Origin: Rhizobium sp. BK316
Lineage (GTDB): Bacteria > Pseudomonadota > Alphaproteobacteria > Rhizobiales > Rhizobiaceae
Assembly (NCBI RefSeq): GCF_014193695.1
Contig: NZ_JACHZR010000003.1
Span: forward strand, 620,001-684,000
DNA: 64,000 nt
Direction: 5' to 3'
Positions within the stretch are counted from its first letter, which is position 1. Every line of letters starts with the position of its first letter. The position numbers and the translations under genes are program-made. The notes below the pieces were generated by a model. The model saw only the letters and a list, made by a program, of their open reading frames with translations, ran no database searches and had not been told where the DNA came from. This document shows, piece after piece, positions 17,567 through 28,059 of the stretch.

Positions 17567-18232
17567 ATGATCAAGAAATTCATCCTTCTGGCCGTTGCGG
17601 CGAGTTACCTCTCGGCTTGCACGACGACCGATCCCTATACTGGTGAGCAGAAGGTATCCAATACCGCCGGCGGTGCCGCTCTCGGCGCGCTCGGCGGTGC
17701 TCTCGTCGGTGTCGCCGTCGGCGGCGGTGGCCACGGCAAGCGCAATGCCGCGCTGATCGGCGCCGGCATCGGCGCTCTCGCCGGCGGCGCAATCGGCAAC
17801 TACATGGACCAGCAGGAAGCCGAGCTTCGTGCCCAGCTCGAAGGCACCGGCATTTCCGTCACCCGCCAGGGCGACAACATCATCCTCAACATGCCGTCGA
17901 ACATCACCTTCGATATCGACCAGGATGCGGTGAAGCCGGGCTTCTACCCGACGCTGAATTCGGTGGCGATCGTGCTGCGCAAGTTCAACCGCACGCTCAT
18001 CGACATTAACGGCCATACGGATTCCACCGGCAGCCTCCAGCATAACCAGGATCTGTCGGAGCGCCGCGCCTACTCGGTTGCGAGCTACCTGCAGGGCCAG
18101 GGCATCGATGGCCGCCGCGTTTCGGCAGTCGGCTTCGGTCCGTCGCAGCCGGTCGCTTCCAATGCGACCGAAGCCGGCCGCGCCCAGAACCGCCGTGTCG
18201 AAATCCAGATCGCACCGATCACCCAGGGCTGA
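17567..18232 (+). CDS. OmpA family lipoprotein (YiaD-like)
   Basis: A 221-residue outer-membrane lipoprotein. The signal peptide ends in lipobox LSAC with the lipidated Cys near residue 18. A glycine-zipper segment (about 36-82, repeats of GG, GAL and GAG) follows, then the C-terminal OmpA peptidoglycan-binding domain (about 118-218) with ITFDIDQDAVKPGF, the signature NGHTDSTGSLQHNQDLSERRA and VGFGPSQPVASNATEAGRAQNRRVEI. It tethers the outer membrane to peptidoglycan and is related to E. coli YiaD. Single gene with a terminator behind it. Confidence 0.93.
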   Translation: MIKKFILLAVAASYLSACTTTDPYTGEQKVSNTAGGAALGALGGALVGVAVGGGGHGKRNAALIGAGIGALAGGAIGNYMDQQEAELRAQLEGTGISVTRQGDNIILNMPSNITFDIDQDAVKPGFYPTLNSVAIVLRKFNRTLIDINGHTDSTGSLQHNQDLSERRAYSVASYLQGQGIDGRRVSAVGFGPSQPVASNATEAGRAQNRRVEIQIAPITQG

Positions 18233-18255
18233 CCGGAAGCTTTCCAAGCAAGAAG

Positions 18256-18287
18256 AGGCCAGGTCATTCACCCGGCCTTTTCTTTTT
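18256..18287 (+). terminator. Terminator after the OmpA lipoprotein gene
   Basis: Stem AGGCC (18256-18260) with GGCCT (18274-18278), extended by a GG/CC pair inside, then TTTCTTTTT. A good intrinsic terminator 24 bp after the stop codon. Confidence 0.75.
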
Positions 18288-18299
18288 CGTTCGCCTATC

Positions 18300-18707
18300 T
18301 CAATGCTGCATCGTCGCACCCTTGGTGATCTTGTCGACGATCTTCTTGTCAGCCCTGAGCGCAATGCCGACGACCTTGGCATCATCGGGGGCGTATTCGG
18401 CGAAGACGGCGCGGTTGGCCGCATCGTGGCCGGTTGCAAACATTTCCTCGATAAAGACGGATGAGGTCACCTCGCGCTCCAGCGCGCGGCGGTGGATGGT
18501 CGATATCGTCGTTTCGTCGGCCGACAAGACGATGATCGGCTGGATCGATAGCGGGTTATAGAGGTTGCCGGCGCGGTCCTTGTAGGGCTCGCCGATGATT
18601 TCGGGATATTGCCCGGCGATGCCCGTCGAAAGGAAGGCTGTGACATTCAGCTTCTGCCAGCCGGCAAGATTGTTTCGCAGGACGATCGCAATTTTGGTAT
18701 CAAACAT
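18300..18707 (-). CDS. DUF2000 family protein
   Basis: A 135-residue protein matching the DUF2000 pattern: FDTKIAIVLRNNLAGWQKLNVTAFLSTGIAG at the N-terminus and IGIALRADKKIVDKITKGA-like residues at the C-terminus. The function is unknown; the fold resembles peptidyl-tRNA hydrolase 2. The start at 18707 gives the family-typical MFDTKIAIVL; in-frame ATGs at 18722 and 18749 lack ribosome-binding sites. It is divergent from an AraC-type regulator that may control it. Confidence 0.82.
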   Translation of the reverse strand: MFDTKIAIVLRNNLAGWQKLNVTAFLSTGIAGQYPEIIGEPYKDRAGNLYNPLSIQPIIVLSADETTISTIHRRALEREVTSSVFIEEMFATGHDAANRAVFAEYAPDDAKVVGIALRADKKIVDKITKGATMQH

Positions 18708-18740
18708 TCCAGTGTCTTTCATCAGGGTATCGCAAACGCG

Positions 18741-19712
18741 TTGAGCCAAGATCTAACGCCGCAAGTCTTCGAGGGTCTTGAACGTTTGTGCGAGCCGCAG
18801 GTCGGCAGCGGCATGCTGTCCGCGCCTGGGGGCAGCGGCATGCTGGCCGCGCCCTCCGGTAGCGGCATCCTGACTGCGCCGGCTTTTCCGGGTATCGAGC
18901 GTATCGAGGCGCAGTTCTCCGGCAATATGTTCGAGCCACATCGACACGATACCTATGCACTCGGTGTCACCCTGCACGGCGTGCAGACCTTCACCTATCG
19001 CGGCGAACGGCGCTTCAGTCTGCCGGGGCAGGTGATCGTCTTGCATCCGGACGAAGAGCACGACGGCGGGGCGGGAACCGCAGACGGACTGCACTACCGC
19101 ATGCTCTACATGGAGCCGGCGCTGCTGATGGAATGCCTGGAGGCGGAAAAGATCGGGCTTCCCTTCGTCGACCAGCCTGTGATCGCCGATGGTGCGCTAG
19201 CGCAGGTGCTGCTTGCCGCACTCGGCGAACTCGACCGGGAGCTGGACGAACTCTTCGTCGATGATTTCGTGAGCCGCGTGGCGGGTAGCCTGTCACGGCA
19301 TTCGCAGGTGCGCCGACGGACCTTGGGCGCTGTTGCCTGGAAACAGGTGAGGGTGGCGCGCGATTATCTGGAAGCGCATGCGCTGAGGCCGGTGCGCTCG
19401 GGCGAACTAGAGGGCATTACCGGCCTCGATCGTTTCACCCTGTCACGGCATTTCCGCACGGCCTTTGCCACCAGCCCGCACCGCTACATGCTGATGCGGC
19501 GGCTGCAGCAGGCCAAGGCGCTGATGGGCGAGGGCGAAAGCTTTGCCGACGTGGCAGCCGCGACGGGCTTTGCCGATCAGGCGCATTTCATCCGGCATTT
19601 CAAGAAGGCCTATGGCGTGACGCCTGGTCGCTGGGTGGGGCTTCAGCGATTTAATGCGGTGGAGGCCAGCGATGGTGGGATATCACAGTCCTCGTTCAGA
19701 GAGCGGACTTAA
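18741..19712 (+). CDS. AraC family transcriptional regulator with cupin sensor
   Basis: About 323 residues. The N-terminal cupin-like ligand domain shows the AraC_binding pattern FEPHRHDTYALGVTLHGVQTFTYRGE and PGQVIVLHPDEEHDGG. The C-terminal AraC double helix-turn-helix includes GITGLDRFTLSRHFRTAFATSPHRYMLMRRL and FADVAAATGFADQAHFIRHFKKAYGVTPGRW. The start is uncertain: a TTG at 18741 is proposed because coding-like sequence precedes a 9-residue tandem repeat, but in-frame ATGs at 18813 and 18840 lie inside the repeat and the second has GGGGG seven bases upstream. It is divergent from the DUF2000 gene. Confidence 0.85.
   Translation: MSQDLTPQVFEGLERLCEPQVGSGMLSAPGGSGMLAAPSGSGILTAPAFPGIERIEAQFSGNMFEPHRHDTYALGVTLHGVQTFTYRGERRFSLPGQVIVLHPDEEHDGGAGTADGLHYRMLYMEPALLMECLEAEKIGLPFVDQPVIADGALAQVLLAALGELDRELDELFVDDFVSRVAGSLSRHSQVRRRTLGAVAWKQVRVARDYLEAHALRPVRSGELEGITGLDRFTLSRHFRTAFATSPHRYMLMRRLQQAKALMGEGESFADVAAATGFADQAHFIRHFKKAYGVTPGRWVGLQRFNAVEASDGGISQSSFRERT
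18804..18884 (+). repeat. Three 27-bp in-frame tandem repeats in the AraC gene
   Basis: Three adjacent 27-bp units (18804-18830, 18831-18857, 18858-18884) encode GSGMLSAPG, GSGMLAAPS and GSGILTAPA. Units 1 and 2 are nearly identical and unit 3 has diverged. Length being a multiple of three keeps the frame. The repeat sits just before the cupin domain and brings in-frame ATG codons with it. Confidence 0.85.
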
Positions 19713-19950
19713 ACAGAAGCCCAATCCGTGGTCCGACGTGATCTCATTTCCTACGTGGATTTCGATTCCGTCCGCGCTCAGCGGCGCGTAAAGGCGCGGC
19801 CGTCATGGCATTTATCCATAAAATGGCATTATCATATGCATTTCCCATGCCTACAGCAATTAAGTTTGATGGGATAACCTGCTCTCAGGCATCGGCCGAA
19901 TGGCTACGCAGCCGGCGGTCAATGACAGGAAAAAGGTTCAAGGCACAACT

Positions 19951-20904
19951 ATGTCAGCAAATGATAAGCCACTTATCGCAATTGTCGGCGCAACCAGTAA
20001 ACAGGGCCGCAGCGTTGCAGCGACGTTGCTTCGCAGCGAACGTTTCCGCGTACGCGCCTTAACCCGTAAAAAAGATTCGCCTGAGGCTTTAAGTCTGGAG
20101 AAACTTGGAGCTGAGATTGTCACCGTCCCTCTCCAGCTTGGCTTCCAGAAGGATCGCGTTGCTGCCTTCGAGGGCGCGGATGGGGCATTTCTGATGACGC
20201 CGCCCGTCATGCCGCCGGAGACAACAGAGGCTCCGATCGGCCGCCAACTGGCGGATGCAGCGGTCGAGGCAGGCGTCGGCCATATTGTTTTCAGCACGCT
20301 CGAGAATGTCGACGCCATCTCCGGCGGGACGAAGTATGCTCCGCACTTCACCGACAAGGCGCGCGTTGCGGACCATATTCGCGGTCTGCCGATCTCTCAT
20401 TCCTTCGTCATGCTGGCGTTCTTCTACACCAACCTTCTCGAATATTATCCGCCACGCATGGAAGGTGACACGCTCGTGATGCCGATCTATCTTCCTGAAG
20501 ATTTTCGAGCGCCCTTTGTCGATCCGCTCACGGCGACCGGGCCGGTCGTTCTCGAAATTTTCTCAAATCCCGAACGCTACAACGGGAAAACGCTGCCCAT
20601 CGTCGGCGATATCATCTCTCCGCGCGAGATGGTCGAAATTTTCCGAGAGGTAACCGGCCTCAGGGCAGAATATCGAAATGCTTTCACCAAGGGTGGCCTG
20701 CTGCAGTATTTTCCGGAGTTCGCCGCCAACGAGCTTTTCGTGCAAGAACTTCTGGGGATGGTCGAGTACGCTGTAGAATATGGTTATTTCGGTAGGGAGC
20801 GTGATCTGGAATGGAGCCGTCGCCTGAATCCCGATACTCTCGACTGGGAGCAGTATCTTCGGACTACGGGCTGGCGCGGCGACAAGCGATCTTTCGGGCT
20901 CTAA
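19951..20904 (+). CDS. NmrA-like NAD(P)-binding protein
   Basis: A 317-residue atypical short-chain dehydrogenase of the NmrA/HSCARG group. The Rossmann motif is IVGATSKQGRSVA near residues 10-22, with ALTRK after the second strand. There is no classical Tyr-x-x-x-Lys catalytic pair, consistent with a redox sensor or a reductase of unknown substrate. The ATG at 19951 is preceded by AAGG; an upstream ATG in the same frame gives an unrelated extension. It ends 1 bp from the end of the convergent LysR gene. Its base composition is slightly lower in GC than its neighbours. Confidence 0.87.
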   Translation: MSANDKPLIAIVGATSKQGRSVAATLLRSERFRVRALTRKKDSPEALSLEKLGAEIVTVPLQLGFQKDRVAAFEGADGAFLMTPPVMPPETTEAPIGRQLADAAVEAGVGHIVFSTLENVDAISGGTKYAPHFTDKARVADHIRGLPISHSFVMLAFFYTNLLEYYPPRMEGDTLVMPIYLPEDFRAPFVDPLTATGPVVLEIFSNPERYNGKTLPIVGDIISPREMVEIFREVTGLRAEYRNAFTKGGLLQYFPEFAANELFVQELLGMVEYAVEYGYFGRERDLEWSRRLNPDTLDWEQYLRTTGWRGDKRSFGL

Positions 20905-20905
20905 G

Positions 20906-21826
20906 TCACGATGGCCGGATTCCCGGCAGTTTGGAAATCTCGGCGACAAGAAAGTCGGTGAGGAGGCGAACGCGGGCAATGGCGGAACGCTCGGGCACGA
21001 TGAGCAGGCTTAGCGGGACCGGCGACGGATGATGGTCTTCGAGCACGACTTCGAGCCGACCGTTTTCCAAGAGGTCGTGGACCAGCCAAAGGTGGGCGGG
21101 ACCAATGCCGCGTCCTGCGGCCAAAGCTTCGCGCGCCGCAAGCCCGTGATCGACACGCAGCTTCCCGTTGACCGGAACCGTCAAATTCGCGCCATGGCGG
21201 GAGGAGAGAGCGATCTGATCGCTCCCGGCTATATTTGACATTATGATCGTTTCATGTCGCGAGAGATCGTCCGGGCGCTCCGGCCGCCCATGGATGGAGA
21301 AATAAGCGGGAGCGCCAACCAGCAGCCGATGGCTTTTTCCGAGCGCATGAAGCTTCATGGAGCTGTCGGTGAGAGGTCCAAGCCGGAGTGCCACGTCAAC
21401 GCCTTCACGAACCAGGTCGATGCGCTCGTCGGTCAAGTTGAGATCGACGCTGATGTCTGGATGCTGGTCCTGAAACTCGAAGATGAGGCGGGTGATGTGC
21501 ATCACGCCAAGCGCTGCAGTGCACGAAAGCCTGACAGCGCCCGAGGCCGCCCGACGGGCATTTCTGGCTTCCTCGGTAGCCTGCTCGACCAGGCGTAATA
21601 CCTGAAGGCAGTTCGCATAATAGCGGCTGCCTTCGTCGGTAAGGGTCACGCGACGCGTGGTTCGGCTGAGGAGAGGCACACCGACTGCGCCCTCGAGTTC
21701 GTTGAGGTGCCGTGTCACGGTCGATTGACCGACGCCGAGTTCCCTTGCCACCGTAGACAGGTTGCCTCGTTCGGCAACGCGAACAAAAGTGCGCATTCTG
21801 TCGAGAGACAGCCCTGTATTATCCAT
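20906..21826 (-). CDS. LysR family transcriptional regulator
   Basis: A 306-residue LysR-type regulator. The N-terminal winged helix-turn-helix (about residues 8-67) reads DRMRTFVRVAERGNLSTVARELGVGQSTVTRHLNELEGAVGVPLLSRTTRRVTLT. The remainder is the periplasmic-binding-like effector domain, ending with LTDFLVAEISKL. It is tail-to-tail with the NmrA-like gene and divergent, at a distance, from the ABC exporter. A 13-bp palindrome AATGA-CGT-TCATT at 21837-21849, just upstream of its start, is a candidate autoregulatory site. Confidence 0.92.
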   Translation of the reverse strand: MDNTGLSLDRMRTFVRVAERGNLSTVARELGVGQSTVTRHLNELEGAVGVPLLSRTTRRVTLTDEGSRYYANCLQVLRLVEQATEEARNARRAASGAVRLSCTAALGVMHITRLIFEFQDQHPDISVDLNLTDERIDLVREGVDVALRLGPLTDSSMKLHALGKSHRLLVGAPAYFSIHGRPERPDDLSRHETIIMSNIAGSDQIALSSRHGANLTVPVNGKLRVDHGLAAREALAAGRGIGPAHLWLVHDLLENGRLEVVLEDHHPSPVPLSLLIVPERSAIARVRLLTDFLVAEISKLPGIRPS

Positions 21827-22416
21827 TTTTCAGTACAATGACGTTCATTAGATCAATGTAAGGGATAACCGAGTTCGCGGCTAGCCAAGCATGGCCGGAA
21901 CGGCGGAAACTCTTCCGGTGATCGCGCATGTGGATGATTGTCCGACTTAGGTGGAATTTTTTGCCAAGCCTGGCGGGGCCTTCAGCGGCCTTACGCGGCC
22001 AAGGCCAATAAAAACATGCCGTTACACGCCTGATTTCAGGAGCGGACCCATGCAATGCAGGTGAGGGACGTGGTTCTTTTGGACGCCGTGATGTTGTGTC
22101 ATTCTCGCATCATTCTCCATAAAGTAGAAAAGATCCGGTTGGCAAAATCAAATTTGTCCGATACATAAACTCCACCGCTGCAGATCAAACAAAGGAGGCG
22201 TTGCATGGCATCAACATTCATCGAAGTCCTCCCGTCCGGAATGATCCGACACTAGGGCATTCCAATTCGCGGCCCGCCAGGGAAACGCGACATGCGGCTT
22301 TAATTTCGTTCACAGCTCGACCGATCTGCCGGGACCAGTTTGTCTCCCGCTCCGACTGTGCTCTTCAACTCTCAATTTTGGGGCCGGCCGCCGAAAACGG
22401 CGTCGGACTGGTTAAA
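21827..22416. other. 590-bp region without a convincing gene
   Basis: This lies between the LysR start and the ABC exporter start and is lower in GC than its surroundings. It contains the palindrome at 21837-21849 near the LysR start. The exporter frame stays open upstream to 22201, but those residues resemble nothing in the family. A 78-residue minus-strand frame overlapping the LysR start shows no recognisable pattern. Nothing else could be supported. Confidence 0.5.
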
Positions 22417-24207
<1,791 letters not shown>

Positions 24208-24210
24208 GCC

Positions 24211-24242
24211 GAAGCACCGGCGCGCTGAAGCGCCGGTGCTTC
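24211..24242 (+). terminator. Strong hairpin after the ABC exporter
   Basis: A perfect 12-bp inverted repeat GAAGCACCGGCG/CGCCGGTGCTTC (24211-24222 with 24231-24242, 8-nt loop) three bases after the exporter stop codon. No T-run follows. Confidence 0.7.
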
Positions 24243-24289
24243 ATCTCCGCTTGCTCGACGCATTTTCGCGCAGGCCCCATGCCAGGTTT

Positions 24290-24390
24290 TGCGCAAGCCT
24301 GTGCTCCGGCCGATCAGGGCATGGCTCGGCGCCGGACCCAGGTCGACAGCTCGATCCGCAGGAGGCCGAAGCCCTGGAATACGGTGCAGC
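24290..24390 (-). pseudogene. Decayed fragment of an AbrB-family transporter gene
   Basis: On the minus strand this stretch reads, in one frame, VFQGFGLLRIELSTW and, after a frameshift, ALIGRSTGLR. The intact AbrB gene 1.8 kb to the right encodes VLQGFGLLTIELPTW and ALIGWSIGLR in the same order. At DNA level 24290-24390 aligns by eye with 26176-26275 at roughly three in four bases. No start, stop or flanking AbrB sequence could be traced, so it is a short paralogous or rearranged remnant, not a gene. Confidence 0.75.
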
Positions 24391-24495
24391 GATTTGTGTC
24401 GTATCGGGCGGGTTCGCCCTCCAATCCGGCTGGACTCATCGCAGCGGACAAGGCTTAATGCTGTGCGGGGAAGGCGGGATTGCAGAGGGGCGATC

Positions 24496-25767
24496 ATGAA
24501 ATCACCGCAGCAGATGGATGATAGTGTCGATGTTCTTGATGCTGTCGTCATCGGGGCCGGCTGGGCCGGCCTCGGCGTCAGCTACTGGCTGGCAAGACGG
24601 GGCTTGCGCCACAGGGTGTTGGAGCGCGGCCGCATAGGGGAGACGTGACGCACGCAGCGGTGGGATACCTTTCGGATGAATACGCCCAATGTGCAGACCG
24701 TCATGCCCGGCGACCGCTATGACGGCCCGGATCCCGAAGGTGCCATGACCCGCGACGAGTTTGTCGCTCTCCTTGAGGATTTCGTAGGGCGTAACGTGCT
24801 GCCGATCGAACCGGACACCGACGTCAGCGAACTCATGCACGAGCACGGCGCCTATCGGCTAGCCAGCTCTCGCGGCACGTTTCGGGCGCGCAACGTGATC
24901 GTCGCGAGCGGCAGCCTGAATTGTCCGGTGCGTCCGGCTTGGGCAACCGCGTTGCCGCCCGCACTCCGCCAGATCGACGCTTCCGGTTATCGCAACGCTC
25001 AGGATCTGCCCGAGGGGGCTGTGCTGGTGGTCGGGAGCGGCCAATCGGGCGCGCAGATCGCCGAAGAACTGGCGGAGGCGGGCAGAACGGTCTTCCTCGC
25101 TACCAGCCGCGTCGGACGGTTGCCGCGGCGCTACCGGGGCCGCGATATCATGGTGTGGCTGCTTGAAAGCGGGTTTCTCGATGTGCGGCGAGAGGAGGTC
25201 ATTCGGCTTGCGGGACGTATCCCGCCGCGTGGCGTGCTCGGGTCGCTGCGGACGATCAGCCTTCAGGCGCTCAGCGCCCTGGGTGTAGTGCTGCTCGGGC
25301 GGTTCACCGGCGTAGAGGATGACGGCCGTCTCTCTTTCGCCGGCGACCTCGAGGCGAATGCGCGCTTCGCGGACGAATCCTCTGAAAACGTCAAACGTTA
25401 TATTGACGACTATATCAGCCGCGCCGGCATCGATGCACCCGCTGCCGAGCCCGATCCGGCGGAGACCGTCGCAATGCGTCAGACGAACCCGGCGATCGGC
25501 TCGCTCGATCTATCTCTGTCCGGCATAACAAGCGTGGTGTGGTGCGCAGGCTTCAGGGGCGATTTCAGCTGGATGAGGCTTCCCGGCGCACTCGACAGCG
25601 CGGGACAGCCCGTTCACGCCGATGGCGTGGCCGCCCTGCCGGGTCTCTACTTCGCCGGATTGGATTTCGCCTCCACGCGCAAGTCGGGCATCATATTGGC
25701 GGTCGCAGACGAACCGGCTCGCCTTGTCGAACACATAGCAGCACATTCGCGATTGCCTGCGGCATAG
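24496..25767 (+). pseudogene. Flavin-containing monooxygenase gene with one in-frame stop
   Basis: A 424-codon frame (stop included) for a two-dinucleotide-binding flavoprotein monooxygenase, interrupted only by TGA at 24646-24648. Before the stop: the FAD motif VIGAGWAGLGVSYWLARRG and VLERGRIGET. After it, in the same frame: RTQRWDTFRMNTPNVQTVMPGD, then the NADPH motif VVGSGQSGAQIAEELAEAGR and a C-terminal GLYFAGLDFAS. Relatives normally have Trp at the stop (GETWRxQRWDSF), so one TGG-to-TGA change explains it. The ATG at 24496 has GAGGGG upstream. An internal ATG at 24676 could yield a fragment lacking the FAD motif, unlikely to work. A sequencing error is the main alternative. Confidence 0.85.
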
Positions 25768-25774
25768 TCCCGAA

Positions 25775-25799
25775 GCGCCCGGCCGGGGACCGGGGGCGC
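25775..25799. terminator. GC-rich hairpin between convergent genes
   Basis: Imperfect inverted repeat GCGCCCGG (25775-25782) with CC-gg-GGGCGC ending at 25799, 8 bp after the monooxygenase stop. It could serve the convergent monooxygenase and AbrB genes; no T-run is present. Confidence 0.35.
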
Positions 25800-25860
25800 G
25801 GCCGCAGATCGCCTGCGGCCCGTTGCTGCGACCAAAAACACCGGCTGAAGGTTTCCAGAC

Positions 25861-26946
25861 TCAAGCCGCGTTCTCCGTAAGGCCGGAGCGGCGGGCGATA
25901 AAGCGGGCGAGCGCCGGCCCGATCAGCAAAATGATCAGGAAGCGGCCGGTCTGCATGGCCATGACGAAGGGTACGTCGACATCGCTCGACGCGGCGATGA
26001 TGGCGACGGAATCGGCGCCGCCCGGGCTGGTTGCGAGATAGGCGGTCAGCGGGTCGATGCCGGCGAATGTGTGAAGGGCGAACGCCATGCAGCCGCAGAG
26101 CGCCATCAGGATGATGATGGAGGCGGAAACGCGTGGCAGGGCGCGGGCGGCATGTTTGAGGATCGAGCGGGTGAAGCGCAGGCCGATGCTCCAGCCGATC
26201 AGTGCGTAGCTGAGCGCCAGGATCCAGGTCGGCAGCTCGATCGTCAAGAGGCCGAAGCCTTGCAGCACCGCGCCGGCAAACAGCGGCACCACGATGTTGC
26301 CGCCCTGGATGCGGAAGCGGAAGACGGCGTAGCAGCAGAGGGCGGCGAAGGCGATGGTCATGACGAAGGCCGGCCAGTCGACCGGCGGGAAGAAGATCAC
26401 CGGCGGCGGCGCCTCACCATCGGCGGCGACCCAGAGGCGGGAGATGACGGAGGCGCCGACGGCGACGAAGACGACGCGCAGATATTGCATGAAGGCGACA
26501 AGGCGGGCATCGGCGCCGTAGGCTTCCGACATGATGACCATGGCCGAGGCGCCACCGGGCGTCGAGCCCCAGACAGCCGTCGTGCCGGGCAGAACCTGCC
26601 AGCGCGTCAAAAGCCAGCCGAGGCCGGCGGCGATGGCGATGACCGAGACGATGAAGACGAAGAAGAGCGGCGCGTCCTTCGCCATGGTGCCGATGATATC
26701 GGGCGTGATGTTGCGCGCCATCAAGAGGCCGACCAGCACCTGGCCGAACTGCAGCGGCCAGTAGGGGATGCGTAACTGCCCCTTGCCGACGGTGAGCGCC
26801 AGCCCGATCGCCGCGACCATCGGGCCAATCAGCAGCGAGGCGGGCAGGGCGAAGAGTTCGAGGAAAAGGACTGATATGGCCGACAAAACAAGCAGCAATG
26901 CCCATTTGGGCAGGCTCGCTTTCTGATGGAAGCTGCTTGCGTCCAA
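25861..26946 (-). CDS. AbrB family membrane transporter
   Basis: A 361-residue polytopic membrane protein of the AbrB (old name ammonia monooxygenase) family, with two related halves of about five helices. Typical signatures are FALPASLLIGPMVAAIGLAL, TTAVWGSTPGGASAMVIMSEAYGADARLVAFMQYLRVV in the first half and DPLTAYLATSPGGADSVAIIAASSDVDVPFVMAMQTGRFL in the second. The function is uncertain; the misleading name derives from an early annotation. A TTG at 26946 with GGGGA upstream gives the family length. The frame runs further, to 27075, but that extension is Pro/Ser/Arg-rich and unlike the family. A decayed copy of part of this gene lies at 24290-24390. Confidence 0.87.
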   Translation of the reverse strand: MDASSFHQKASLPKWALLLVLSAISVLFLELFALPASLLIGPMVAAIGLALTVGKGQLRIPYWPLQFGQVLVGLLMARNITPDIIGTMAKDAPLFFVFIVSVIAIAAGLGWLLTRWQVLPGTTAVWGSTPGGASAMVIMSEAYGADARLVAFMQYLRVVFVAVGASVISRLWVAADGEAPPPVIFFPPVDWPAFVMTIAFAALCCYAVFRFRIQGGNIVVPLFAGAVLQGFGLLTIELPTWILALSYALIGWSIGLRFTRSILKHAARALPRVSASIIILMALCGCMAFALHTFAGIDPLTAYLATSPGGADSVAIIAASSDVDVPFVMAMQTGRFLIILLIGPALARFIARRSGLTENAA

Positions 26947-27107
26947 AACTGTGATCCCCGAACTTTTCGACCGGAGCAGACCCGAAGGCGGAGGTGGGAG
27001 GAGGCCCCGGCAATCTGAAGAGGCCGGCTGCGAGGGCCGGCAAGCGCAAGCCCGGTATAGGCGCGGGGCGCCCAAGGGGTCAATTGCGGAATCTGGCCTT
27101 TCTGGCT

Positions 27108-28010
27108 TTAAAGCCTGACGTGTCTTGCCAGGAAATCCAGCAGGGCACGAACGCGTGCCGGCAGTGGCCCGCCCTGGCCGATATAGACGGCGTAGAACTC
27201 TTCGACATCACCGGGATTGCGCTTTTCCAGCACAGGAACGAGGCGGCCGGCGGCGATATCGGCGCGCACGGTGAACTCGGTCATACGCGCAAGGCCGGCG
27301 CCCGAGAGCGCGAGATAACGCATGGCCTCACCATCGCCGACCTGCAGGCCTGATGTGAGCGGAAGGGAGATCGTCTCACCGCCATCGAGGATCGGCCAGC
27401 CCTCCAGCGCGCGGGCATAGGAAAAGCCAATGCGGCAATGATCGTGCAGATCGGTGGCTGAGTGTGGTTCGCCGCGTTGTTTCAGATAGTCGGGCGAGGC
27501 GACGATGGTCTTTCTGGCAGCACCCAGCTTGCGGGCAATCAGGCTCGATGTCTTCAGCGGGCCGGCGCGGATTGCGACATCGGCACGCTCTTCCAGAAGG
27601 TCGACCACCCTGTCGGTATGGGTGATATCGAGGGTGACATCCGGATGCTCGGCCATGAAAGCGGGGACCAGTGGCGCCAGAACATGATTGCCGAAGGAGC
27701 CGCTGGTGTTGATGCTGATGCGGCCGGCCGCCTGTTCGCCGGCCGAGGCAAAGCGTTCGGCCTCCGATATGTTGGCGAGGATTGCCACACTGCGCTCATA
27801 GAAGGCGCAGCCTTCAGGCGTGAGCTGCAGCTTGCGCGTCGAGCGGTTGACGAGGCGGGCGCCGAGCCTTGTTTCCAGCCGTGCGACCAGTTTGCTGACG
27901 GCGGATGGCGTCATGCGGCGCGCCAATGCAGCAGCAGAGAAGCCGCCGCGCTCGACGACGCTGACGAAGACTTCCATTTCGCCGGATCGATTGATGTCTT
28001 GACGGCTCAT
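27108..28010 (-). CDS. LysR family transcriptional regulator
   Basis: A 300-residue LysR regulator of the CrgA/YafC-like subgroup. The helix-turn-helix is GEMEVFVSVVERGGFSAAALARRMTPSAVSKLVARLETRLGARLVNRSTRKLQLTPEG (about 10-67). The effector domain begins GRISINTSGSFGNHVLAPLV and ends VRALLDFLARHVRL. It is divergent from the aldo/keto reductase across a 91-bp gap holding direct repeats, so it most likely controls that gene and itself. Confidence 0.93.
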   Translation of the reverse strand: MSRQDINRSGEMEVFVSVVERGGFSAAALARRMTPSAVSKLVARLETRLGARLVNRSTRKLQLTPEGCAFYERSVAILANISEAERFASAGEQAAGRISINTSGSFGNHVLAPLVPAFMAEHPDVTLDITHTDRVVDLLEERADVAIRAGPLKTSSLIARKLGAARKTIVASPDYLKQRGEPHSATDLHDHCRIGFSYARALEGWPILDGGETISLPLTSGLQVGDGEAMRYLALSGAGLARMTEFTVRADIAAGRLVPVLEKRNPGDVEEFYAVYIGQGGPLPARVRALLDFLARHVRL

Positions 28011-28021
28011 GATGAATTCAA

Positions 28022-28059
28022 ATCACAGATGATATGCTCTGAGGCAATCTATATCACAG
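28022..28059. promoter_or_regulatory. Candidate LysR binding region
   Basis: In the 91-bp divergent gap the heptamer ATCACAG occurs at 28022-28028 and again at 28053-28059, start-to-start distance 31 bp (about three helical turns). A GATAT/ATATC inverted repeat spans 28031-28055. This fits the two-site layout typical of LysR proteins. Confidence 0.45.

Noticed and set aside
21819-22055. 78-residue minus-strand frame overlapping the LysR start
   Set aside because: No ribosome-binding site or family pattern, and it overlaps the regulator's own start and promoter.
24646-24648. TGA as a selenocysteine codon in the monooxygenase gene
   Set aside because: The family has Trp here, not a redox Cys, and no selenocysteine insertion element was seen after the codon. 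A point mutation or sequencing error is simpler.
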